Source of the DNA: an uncultured Chloroflexota bacterium
Lineage (GTDB): Bacteria > Chloroflexota > Anaerolineae > Anaerolineales > Anaerolineaceae
DNA length: 47,843 nucleotides
NCBI GenBank assembly: GCA_902795255.1
Contig: CADBKS010000002.1
Location: 1-47,843 of the forward strand
Reading direction: 5' to 3'
The notes beneath the pieces were generated by a model. It was not told the origin of the DNA and made no database searches. It saw only the letters and a program-made list of their open reading frames with translations. The position numbers and the translations under genes are program-made. Each line of letters starts with the position of its first letter. Positions within the stretch are counted from its first letter, which is position 1. This document shows positions 41,180 through 47,843 of this stretch, piece after piece.

Positions 41180-41796
41180 GCTTCTTCCGCCTTTCCGACG
41201 GCCCACAGGAAAAACGGATGGCAGGAGATCAGGAGTGCTGCGAACCAGAAATACGTGTTCCGGATCGTGTCGCCCGCCCAGAAACAGGATGAGGTCCAGA
41301 CCATATATTCGATCAGGCAGAATATCAGGACCATGGTATAAAGGCTTTTCCTGCGATCCGCGGTTCCCCGCAGTGCCAGCAGGCCCTGAGCTGAACGCAT
41401 CATCAGCTGGCACATCAGGACCGCTTCGGTAATGTTCAGGAGATAGTCTCCGCGCGTCATGTAAAATGCCGTCATCGCCATGACAAAAAGCGGAATGACC
41501 CAGAGGACCGGGCTCCGCAGGGCGCGCTCCGCATCCGTCTGGTAATGCCGGAGGAGAAGCAGCAGGAACACATACGCGGCGCACCAGCTGAGTTCGGAGA
41601 CATAAAAAACCGCCGGGGTCTTCCCGTAAAAGAACAGGTACAGGGTCCAGTACAGGTCGCCAAGCAGGTAGCTGGCGTACACCAGTCCCAGGAGGAGCCA
41701 GCCTTTTTTACGGGTCATCCGGGCCCGGTTCAGGCTCAGGACCAGGCAGATCCCGACCACGAGGATCTCCAGCAGGTTTTCGGCCCGTTCGATCAT
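41176..41796 (-). CDS. Polytopic membrane protein of the sigma-factor operon
   Basis: The 206-aa protein has roughly seven TM helices (IERAENLLEILVVGICLVLS, LLGLVYASYLLGDLYWTLYL, YVFLLLLLRHYQ and others) and no recognisable catalytic motif. Length and helix pattern resemble unnamed membrane proteins found between clostridial ECF sigma factors and PrsW proteases. It overlaps its neighbours on both sides by four bases (ATGA), so the three membrane genes are translated in step. It may be a sensor or a structural partner of the PrsW protease. I do not recognise its family. Confidence 0.72.
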   Translation of the reverse strand: MIERAENLLEILVVGICLVLSLNRARMTRKKGWLLLGLVYASYLLGDLYWTLYLFFYGKTPAVFYVSELSWCAAYVFLLLLLRHYQTDAERALRSPVLWVIPLFVMAMTAFYMTRGDYLLNITEAVLMCQLMMRSAQGLLALRGTADRRKSLYTMVLIFCLIEYMVWTSSCFWAGDTIRNTYFWFAALLISCHPFFLWAVGKAEEA

Positions 41797-42131
41797 CGGG
41801 GATCCTCAGGGCCTTTCCCATCCATATATTTTTTCAGGCGGAAGCAGAAGACCGTCACCGTGATCCCGAGCAGAAAGGCCAGGATCGCGATGACCAGATA
41901 ACCGGAGACGCCGCTGTCGGAAAAGATGCTGGCATTCATGCTCCCCGGGGCATCCCCGCTGAAACTGTTTTGAGATACCCGCGGGATCAGGAACGCAAGT
42001 CCCGCCAGGATCGCAAGACAGACCGCCGCGCTCAGTGCGCAGACGGCCGCGAACCGGCGGTTTTCCGCCTCCTTCTTCAGCTTCGCAGTGCGGCTGTGAA
42101 GCGCGGTGATCCGTTCCTCATTCGTACGCAT
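41793..42131 (-). CDS. Small two-TM protein downstream of ECF sigma factor, possible anti-sigma factor
   Basis: The 112-aa protein has an N-terminal cytoplasmic helix of about 27 residues (MRTNEERITALHSRTAKLKK), a TM helix, a 40-residue external loop (SGDAPGSMNASIFSDSGVSG) and a second TM helix (VIAILAFLLGITVTVFCFRL). It overlaps the sigma-factor gene by 14 nt, the arrangement seen for ECF sigma factors and their membrane partners. It is a paralogue of the protein at 39967-40338. Being coupled to the sigma gene and followed by PrsW, it is the best anti-sigma candidate, although it lacks the classical ZAS-type motif. This is inference from gene order and topology. Confidence 0.75.
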   Translation of the reverse strand: MRTNEERITALHSRTAKLKKEAENRRFAAVCALSAAVCLAILAGLAFLIPRVSQNSFSGDAPGSMNASIFSDSGVSGYLVIAILAFLLGITVTVFCFRLKKYMDGKGPEDPR

Positions 42132-42672
42132 TGATGATCCCTTCTTTCTCCAGTTCCAGGGAGAGCTGCTTTTTTCCTTTGCCCAGAAGATGGTCGATCC
42201 GCTTGCTGTTTACGCCCATCACGGCGGCCGCTTCCGCGTAGCTCATGTCTTCAAAATAGATCAGCCACAAGGCTTCACGGCTTTCCGGAGCGATGCGTTC
42301 AAGGCAGCGGTGCAGTGCCTGCTTCCGTTCATCCTTCATCAGGCGGTTTTTTATGGTGTCGGTATCGGCCGGTTCGGCGGACAGGTCTTCGAGGCTGAAT
42401 GTTCCGAGTCGCCGGAAGACGGAATGGAAACGGGCCGCGAGGTTGCGGGCGGTCCTGAACAGGTAGGCTTTGAAATTCCCTTCCCCGATGGAAGGCCGTT
42501 TCGCCATGATCCGGGCAAAGGCCTCGATCATCAGGTCTTCGGCATCCTGCAGGTCGTGGAGATAGCCGCAGATATAGAAGGTCAGGCTGTCGCCGTGACG
42601 GATCAGCAGCTCATCATAAGCCGCGGTTTCGCCGGCCAGAAAACGGCGGTAAAGTTCATCGTCGCTGTCCAT
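42118..42672 (-). CDS. ECF-type RNA polymerase sigma factor
   Basis: The 184-aa protein has region 2 (YICGYLHDLQDAEDLMIEAFARI, FKAYLFRTARNLAARFHS) and region 4 (APESREALWLIYFEDMSYAEAAAVMG, KRIDHLLGKGKKQL), the compact ECF layout. The style matches clostridial sigma factors paired with small two-TM proteins. The start ATG 42672 has no strong Shine-Dalgarno site. Upstream on the minus strand, TATAAT (42721-42716) lies 44 nt before the start codon, giving a possible housekeeping promoter; an autoregulated promoter is not obvious. It heads a four-gene operon ending in PrsW, implying that the sigma factor is released by regulated proteolysis. Confidence 0.9.
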   Translation of the reverse strand: MDSDDELYRRFLAGETAAYDELLIRHGDSLTFYICGYLHDLQDAEDLMIEAFARIMAKRPSIGEGNFKAYLFRTARNLAARFHSVFRRLGTFSLEDLSAEPADTDTIKNRLMKDERKQALHRCLERIAPESREALWLIYFEDMSYAEAAAVMGVNSKRIDHLLGKGKKQLSLELEKEGIINAYE

Positions 42673-42715
42673 GGTTTATCACTGTCCGAACCTTCCGTGA
42701 ATCTTTCGTATAAAG

Positions 42716-42721
42716 AGATTA
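42716..42721 (-). promoter_or_regulatory. -10 element ahead of the sigma-factor gene
   Basis: On the minus strand this reads TATAAT; no clear -35 element is seen at the usual distance. Confidence 0.45.
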
Positions 42722-42813
42722 TAACAGGAAAGCGGCAGTGGGTGAACCGCAAACGTACCTTCGGGGAACCGGCCCCTGCGGTATGGCCGGTGATTTTTAC
42801 GTTTTTCTAATAG

Positions 42814-42819
42814 TATAAT
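42814..42819 (+). promoter_or_regulatory. -10 element of the unknown gene / kinase-STAND pair
   Basis: TATAAT follows a T-rich stretch (TTTTTACG, GTTTTTC) and lies 100 nt before the start of the 392-aa gene. The -35 is weak. Confidence 0.45.
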
Positions 42820-42919
42820 CCATATGGAACGGCGCGGGGCGGGTAAAATTGAAACAGACGGTCGTCTGATCCCGAAGAGCGCGGCAGGATGATCCGTATC
42901 ATGGAAAGCGGGGGTGCTG

Positions 42920-44098
42920 ATGGATTCTTACACGGAAAAAATGGAGGCCGGAGCGGTCGGCCTGTACGAATATAACGCCATTGAAAAGCTGCCGGGGATC
43001 ATCGCGTCCTTCCGGGGGCACGGTGCCGCACTGAGCGACTTTCTGGATACGCACGGTTATCCGTCCGATGCGGAGCGGTCCCCTGAGGCGAAGGCGGAGT
43101 TCCTGAAGCAGCGCTTTGCCGCTGCCGGGATCGGCAGTTCAAAGGCAAGGAACGCGCTCAAATGGCTCACTTCCGCAAACGGATTTGAGCGTGAGACCGG
43201 CTTCCGTATTGCTTTTGCGCTGGGCCTGGATATTGAAGGGACCAATGAGCTGTTCCGCACGGTCCTGCTGGACCGCGGGTTTGACTGCCACACCATCAGC
43301 GAGGCGGTTTATTATTACAGCATTTATCACGGCCGCGGCTGGCAGGCTGCCGAAAAACTGAACGCGGAAGCACCGGTCCCGGAGAAAACAGCCGTTCCGG
43401 CCGAAGGCGACGTGCTTTATACCAAAAACATCATCAGCTTCATCCGCTCCTGCAGCAGCGATGATGCGCTGCTGCGCTACTTCTGCGAAAACCTTTCCCA
43501 GTTTGGCTATAACCAGGTGAAAGCAAAGGAATACATCCGAAACCTGTGGGATCAGATCGCCGCGCCCGGCGGACTGGCAGAGCAGGAACGGAAATATTTC
43601 CCGCAGCAGGAAAGAGGGAAAAACCCGCCGGCGGAGGACTCGACCTGGGGGATCTACCTGCAGATCCTGGGGCTCTCCTTTGATACGGACCGGATCGAAG
43701 CTGACCGTACCATCAAACCGATCCTTGAAAACAAGACCTTCATGCACGAGTTTGCCGCGGAGAATTTCCCGAACCGGCAGAGTATCGAAAAGACCCTGCG
43801 GGGGGAATCCGTCAAACATGACCTGACGCGGAAAACGCTGATATTGCTGGCGTTTTACCGTTTCTGGATCAGCACAGCCATTGGGAGAAAGTCCTACGAA
43901 GCCGGGAAGAATGACGGCGACCGCTGTATTGCCGAACTTGACCAGTACCTGCTGGATGCCGGGTTCCCGGAAATGTATGCCGGCAATCCCTATGACTGGA
44001 TCTTCCTGTGGGCATCCGGCCGGGAGTCCGCGCTGCAATCCTTCCGTTTCTACTGGCAGCTGCTCAGCGCCGAGTTCAGTGAGAGCGGCGCAGCCTGA
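42920..44098 (+). CDS. Unknown cytoplasmic protein upstream of the kinase-STAND gene
   Basis: The 392-aa protein has no signal peptide or TM helix and is mainly helical. Residues of about 65-130 (KARNALKWLTSANGFERETG, IAFALGLDIEGTNELF, ISEAVYYYSIYHGRGW) resemble a helix-turn-helix-like motif found in many unnamed clostridial proteins that stand beside protein kinase or STAND genes. The C-terminal half has another helical domain (TLILLAFYRFWISTAIGRKS). ATG 42920 is preceded by GGGGGTG; an in-frame GTG at 42914 is less likely. The gene is followed after 108 nt by the large kinase-like/STAND gene in the same direction, suggesting one signalling unit. I do not recognise a function. Confidence 0.72.
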   Translation: MDSYTEKMEAGAVGLYEYNAIEKLPGIIASFRGHGAALSDFLDTHGYPSDAERSPEAKAEFLKQRFAAAGIGSSKARNALKWLTSANGFERETGFRIAFALGLDIEGTNELFRTVLLDRGFDCHTISEAVYYYSIYHGRGWQAAEKLNAEAPVPEKTAVPAEGDVLYTKNIISFIRSCSSDDALLRYFCENLSQFGYNQVKAKEYIRNLWDQIAAPGGLAEQERKYFPQQERGKNPPAEDSTWGIYLQILGLSFDTDRIEADRTIKPILENKTFMHEFAAENFPNRQSIEKTLRGESVKHDLTRKTLILLAFYRFWISTAIGRKSYEAGKNDGDRCIAELDQYLLDAGFPEMYAGNPYDWIFLWASGRESALQSFRFYWQLLSAEFSESGAA

Positions 44099-44206
44099 TG
44101 CATCCGGAAAACCGCGGAAGCGGAGCGGGACTGTAAAATAAGGATCAGCCTCCGGGATATGGTGTCCCGGGACGGCTGAATACAGAACGCAGAACACGGA
44201 AGGGAC

Positions 44207-47200
44207 ATGGACTCTCGAACCGCACTTTCTCCCAATACCGAACTGACCTTCGGCCCGGACTCCCGCTACACGATTCGCAGTGAGATCGGACGGGGCGGGT
44301 CCTGTATCGTTTATGACGGATCCTACCGGACCAATGCCGGGGATGAGAAGACCGTCCGGATCCGCGAATGTTATCCCTTTGATCTGGCGCTCAGCCGGCT
44401 GCCTTCCGGAGAGCTGGCCTGTCCGCCGGAAGAGGCGGAGCGTTTTGCCGCGGCCCGGCAGCAGATGTATGACGATTTCCGGCTCTGCAACGAGCTCTTC
44501 TATGCCGATCCGGTCTCGGATTCCATAACCGTTACCCTCAACATCTACGAGGCGAACGGCACGGTTTATACCGTTTCCGCCTGGGCCCGTGAAGATGCGC
44601 TCCCGAATTACGAGGTCCCGTCACTGCGGGACTGTGTCTCGATCGTTTTGCAGACGGCCCGCGCCATCGGCTGTATCCATCAGGCGGGATATCTTTATCT
44701 GGATATCAAGCCGGACAACATTTCCGTTATCAGCGGAGCCGTAAAACGCATCCAGCTTTTTGACTTTGACAGCCTGATCCCCGTTTCCGCACCGCATGAC
44801 AGCGCGGACTGGGGCCGTTACCGCCTTTCCTATACCAGGGGCTTTGCCGCCATGGAGCTGCGCCGCGAACAGTTCTCCCGGCTCGGTTTCCATACCGACG
44901 TTTACGGAATCGGGGCACTCTTTTTTTATCTGCTTTTCGGGCGCACACCGGAGGCGCCGGACTGCGCCCACGGGGCGGTTCCCGATTTCACCCGGATGCG
45001 GTTCCCGGGTTCCTATCCGGATCGCCTGTACCCCGCGCTGGAGCATTTCTTTCATAAGACGCTGGCCGGATTTTATCCGGACCGTTACGAAACGATGGAG
45101 CGGGTCTGCCGGGAGCTGGAGGCCATCGAACAGCTCTGTGACAGCACGCTGCCATATGTGATCTCGACGCCCTTTTCCGCGCCGGACTTTTTTGTCGGCC
45201 GGCATGCCGAAGCCGCACAGTTTGAAAGCTGGTGCCGGGACGAGACCCGCAGTGTGCTTTTCCTCACCGGGATGGGCGGGATCGGCAAAAGCACTTTTGT
45301 CCGTCACTGTCTGGCCGCGCGCCGCCGGGATTGGGACAGCATCGCTATTCTTTATGCCGGCAGCTCCCTGCGGCAGACGCTGGGCTCCGACAGCATGCTG
45401 CGCATCAACGGGACGGAGCGTCTGCCCGAGGAAAAAGAATCGGATTATTTTGAGCGGAAGGTGAAAAAACTCCGTGAAGTCGCCCGCAGGGACCGGGTGC
45501 TGCTGGTGATCGACAATTTCAGCCTCGAAAATGATCCGGACCTTCCCCTGCTTACCGGGCTGGGCTGCAAAACCCTTTTTATCACCCGCCGCGGGATGGA
45601 TACGCTGAATTTCCCGGTCCTCCGGCTGCTCCCGCTGGACACAGATGCGGAACTGGAGACGCTGTTTTTCCACTATCTCGGGGATCCGGACGCGGAAAAC
45701 GACCCGTCCGCGCGGGACCGGGTACGGGCGATCATCCGGCGGCTGGGCGGCCATACCCTGGCGCTGGAGCTTTTCGCGCGGCAGACTGCCAATTCTTTCC
45801 TTTCCCTTTCGGAGGCCGTGGAGCTGCTGGAAGCGCGGGGTCTGCTTCGGATCAGTACGGACCGGGTGGATTATGAGCATGACGGCGGGATCAGCTATGA
45901 GAACCTGGCGCAGATCCTGACAGGGCTGTTCGAAGCCGACAGACTGTCCGATCCGCAGATCTCCCTTCTGAAGTCAGCGGCGCTCTTCCCGGCGCCCGGG
46001 ATCGAAGGCCGGGAACTGCTGCGTCTGACCGGATGCACGGAGACGGAACCGCTTCGTCAGCTGGTCCGCTATGGCTGGGTCACGCGTGACGGGAAGGCCG
46101 TATACCTCCATCCGCTGATCGCCGACGTGGTGCGTGCCCTGCCGGAGACAGAAGGGACGTCCGACGGGATCCGCTGTATGATGCGGACGCTGTATCAGGA
46201 TATCCGCTCCGAAAACCGTAAGGAAGAGCTGAACCTGAAGATGCCGGAGACTTTCCCGGACCGTGTGCGGGATCTCCCGGCGGAGGAGATCCTCACGGAC
46301 CACCGTCTGCTGGAACGGTATGTAGCAGCTGCCCGGCAGGTGATCGATGCCCTTGAGGGTAATACCGCCGTCACGGAAACTCCTCTTTACCGGAAACTTT
46401 TGTGTGAGATGCTCCTCTGCCTTCCCCGGCACGAGGATGCCGCTGTCCTGTATTACAGTGCCCGGGTGCTGGAACATCCGGAGTCTTATACGCCGGCGGA
46501 GCTGATGGATGTGTTTGACGCGGCCGAAAAGGTCCTGCTGGACCGCAGGGATTTTGACGGTGCGTTCCGCATCGTGGATGCAGCGGAAGGCTTTGCCGTG
46601 GATGAACAGACGAAGTCGGACTTCTGCAGCCTGCTCAGCAGTATTTATGATACCCGGGACGAGCCCGGGGACGCCCGGAAGGTCCGGGAGCTGCTGAATG
46701 AGGCGGTCGGACATGCGAGACAGGCCCCCCGGCTGCCGCGCCGGCATATGCTGGCTGTTCTCCTCATCGGGAAAATGAACATGATCACCCGGAACGGGTT
46801 GGGGGACGCGGAAGAACTGACCGCGCTTGCGGAAGAGATCGCGGAACTGATCCGGACCGAATGTCTGCCTTACTCGGAGGTCCGGGCCGCATTCGCCACG
46901 GCGATGGGCTTTTACGCCGCGGAGATCGGCCGGGATCGGGAAGAAGCGGAGGACTGGATCGGGATCTCCCGTGCCATCAGCGCGAAACGCTGTGCCTCAG
47001 GGATCGATTTTATCGAGAACGCCGTGATCCCGCCGGCGGTCATGTATCTTGACCTCGGGGATTTTGAGGCTTCGGAGAACATGCTGCTCGAAGGCATCCG
47101 GATCTGTGACGCGTATCCGGAGCTGGCGGTCTATCGCCGTCAGAAGCACGATCTGCACCGCTGCCTGCTGGATATATGCCTGGAGAGCGGTGACTATGAC

Positions 47201-47311
47201 CGCGCCGGGGAGCTTCTGGCGGACCTTGACGAAGAAAGCGCCGAATACGGCTATCCGGACACCGTCCAGCCGGAAGTGCGGGATTTTCTGGCAGGCCGCG
47301 CCTCCGATTAA
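44207..47311 (+). CDS. Protein kinase-like / STAND ATPase / TPR-like protein
   Basis: The 1034-aa protein starts with a Ser/Thr kinase-like domain (about residues 18-310): glycine loop GRGGSCIVYDG, LDIKPDN (D166, K168, N171) and DFD at 186-188. Two hallmarks are changed: the beta-3 lysine position seems to be R53 in TVRIRECYP, and the HRD histidine is Y164, so activity may be low or absent. Then comes a STAND/NB-ARC-type ATPase with Walker A GMGGIGKST at 355-363, Walker B VLLVIDNFS, and GGHTLALEL as the GLPL-like motif. The last 400 residues are helical and TPR-like. It is probably a cytoplasmic sensor that assembles on ligand binding, as STAND proteins do in signalling or phage defence. The ATG follows AAGGGACATGG-type context, a moderate site. 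Confidence 0.83.
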   Translation: MDSRTALSPNTELTFGPDSRYTIRSEIGRGGSCIVYDGSYRTNAGDEKTVRIRECYPFDLALSRLPSGELACPPEEAERFAAARQQMYDDFRLCNELFYADPVSDSITVTLNIYEANGTVYTVSAWAREDALPNYEVPSLRDCVSIVLQTARAIGCIHQAGYLYLDIKPDNISVISGAVKRIQLFDFDSLIPVSAPHDSADWGRYRLSYTRGFAAMELRREQFSRLGFHTDVYGIGALFFYLLFGRTPEAPDCAHGAVPDFTRMRFPGSYPDRLYPALEHFFHKTLAGFYPDRYETMERVCRELEAIEQLCDSTLPYVISTPFSAPDFFVGRHAEAAQFESWCRDETRSVLFLTGMGGIGKSTFVRHCLAARRRDWDSIAILYAGSSLRQTLGSDSMLRINGTERLPEEKESDYFERKVKKLREVARRDRVLLVIDNFSLENDPDLPLLTGLGCKTLFITRRGMDTLNFPVLRLLPLDTDAELETLFFHYLGDPDAENDPSARDRVRAIIRRLGGHTLALELFARQTANSFLSLSEAVELLEARGLLRISTDRVDYEHDGGISYENLAQILTGLFEADRLSDPQISLLKSAALFPAPGIEGRELLRLTGCTETEPLRQLVRYGWVTRDGKAVYLHPLIADVVRALPETEGTSDGIRCMMRTLYQDIRSENRKEELNLKMPETFPDRVRDLPAEEILTDHRLLERYVAAARQVIDALEGNTAVTETPLYRKLLCEMLLCLPRHEDAAVLYYSARVLEHPESYTPAELMDVFDAAEKVLLDRRDFDGAFRIVDAAEGFAVDEQTKSDFCSLLSSIYDTRDEPGDARKVRELLNEAVGHARQAPRLPRRHMLAVLLIGKMNMITRNGLGDAEELTALAEEIAELIRTECLPYSEVRAAFATAMGFYAAEIGRDREEAEDWIGISRAISAKRCASGIDFIENAVIPPAVMYLDLGDFEASENMLLEGIRICDAYPELAVYRRQKHDLHRCLLDICLESGDYDRAGELLADLDEESAEYGYPDTVQPEVRDFLAGRASD

Positions 47312-47370
47312 TGCCTTCGGGCTGCATTCCGAAAACCACACGGGAAGAACAGGGTGATATCTTTGTACAG

Positions 47371-47391
47371 TGCCGGACATCCGGTCCGGCA
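47371..47391 (+). other. GC hairpin between the kinase-STAND gene and the last gene
   Basis: TGCCGGAC (47371-47378) pairs with GTCCGGCA (47384-47391) over a 5-nt loop. There is no T-run, so it is a weak terminator candidate or a spacer. Confidence 0.4.
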
Positions 47392-47417
47392 TGATCCTGT
47401 GTCTTTCTGGAGGAATG

Positions 47418-47843
47418 ATGAAAAAGTTTCTGTTTGTGATGCTTGCCCTGCTGGCTGTCGTGCTCCCCGTTTTCGGTCAGGCGGATGAAGTCCGGAACCT
47501 GACGGATGAGCAACTCCGCTCCCTTTATGACGCCGTAAGTGCGGAAATGTCCCGCCGCGGGATGGATTCCGTCGATCTGACGCTCGGGGAAGGGAAGTAT
47601 ATTATCGGGAAAGATATCCCGGCCGGACACTACACGGTGACCTGCCTTTCGACAGACGGGGAGTCGCTGAATTCGGCCTACGGTTCGCTCGGCAGCGCTT
47701 ATGATTCGATGTCCGGCGGCGGGGATTCCTGGAGCAGCCTCTTCGGTGCGCTGGGCAATATGCTGGAACAGGTCTCCGAACTGGAGATCGAGATCCTCGG
47801 TGATTACGGCGATGTTCTGAAAAAGATGAATAAGACCATTACT
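47418..47843 (+). CDS. Exported protein with DIPAG-type domain, 3' truncated by window end
   Basis: The first 142 codons are in the window and the frame stays open at the last base. The protein begins with a signal peptide (MKKFLFVMLALLAVVLPVFG, cleaving before QADE), a helical stretch LTDEQLRSLYDAVSAEMSRR, then GKYIIGKDIPAGHYTVTC. The combination of an LTxEQLxxLxxxIxxE-type helix and a GxDIPAGxYT strand is common in exported clostridial proteins of unknown role. GGAGG precedes tandem ATG codons at 47415 and 47418; the second has the better spacing. Confidence 0.8.
   Translation, partial: MKKFLFVMLALLAVVLPVFGQADEVRNLTDEQLRSLYDAVSAEMSRRGMDSVDLTLGEGKYIIGKDIPAGHYTVTCLSTDGESLNSAYGSLGSAYDSMSGGGDSWSSLFGALGNMLEQVSELEIEILGDYGDVLKKMNKTIT

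Noticed and set aside
40553..41584. Extended N-terminus of the PrsW gene to 343 codons
   Set aside because: The extra 135 residues are out-of-frame translation of the upstream membrane gene; the PrsW family sequence begins at 41179 in a 4-nt overlap.

Overview
The window looks like a chromosomal segment of an anaerobic, medium-GC bacterium, most likely Clostridia-type Bacillota (Christensenellales-like gut or rumen lineages would fit). The grounds are strong GGAGG ribosome sites, classical TTGACA-N17-TATAAT promoters, many MKK-type exported proteins with short TPEPT or TQAP linkers, an ECF sigma / two-TM protein / PrsW cluster of clostridial style and a kinase-STAND gene. DUF4157 and NBR1-Ig-like domains are also common in Chloroflexota (Anaerolineae), so that phylum is the main alternative. 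No rRNA, tRNA, CRISPR array or transposase was seen.

Layout. 1-1134: 3' part of a GtrII-like membrane glucosyltransferase. 1405-19708: a polysaccharide or glycoconjugate utilisation locus read rightwards. It holds an Opp/Dpp-family ABC importer (the binding-protein gene carries a frameshift near 2935), an AraC regulator, two GH38-type alpha-mannosidase relatives, a HAD hydrolase, an MBL-fold hydrolase, a GH36 alpha-galactosidase and a GH2 enzyme. A 55-bp repeat occurs three times in its intergenic gaps, twice around a strongly structured non-coding stretch (14402-14624). 19942-21905: an exported prephenate-dehydratase-like protein and a convergent C39-like exported cysteine peptidase.

22063-27513 (minus strand): a TetR-led run made of exported DUF362, aldo/keto reductase, FMN reductase, an exported SUMF1-flavodoxin fusion and an exported flavodoxin, headed by two copies of the palindrome TGACAC-S-GTGTCA. 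Three of its products carry signal peptides, so it looks like an extracytoplasmic flavin/redox system. Divergent to it are a double SnoaL-like protein, an Rrf2 regulator and a PNPOx-ferredoxin protein (27819-29781).

29901-39132: two DUF4157 proteins of the kind associated with extracellular contractile injection systems. The first ends in a HELGH metallopeptidase-like domain. Between them lie the radical SAM mobile pair cassette (MarR regulator plus proteins A and B, bracketed by long inverted repeats), a solute-binding/NBR1-Ig-like fusion and a small unknown protein. Degenerate heptanucleotide repeats mark gaps next to the DUF4157 genes and one further gap.

39263-42672 (minus strand): an ECF sigma factor, two paralogous small two-TM proteins, a polytopic protein, a PrsW-type protease and an RsiV-like exported protein, which together resemble a membrane-signalling module. 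42920-47311: an unknown 392-aa protein and a kinase-like/STAND/TPR-like protein. The last gene is an exported protein cut by the window end.
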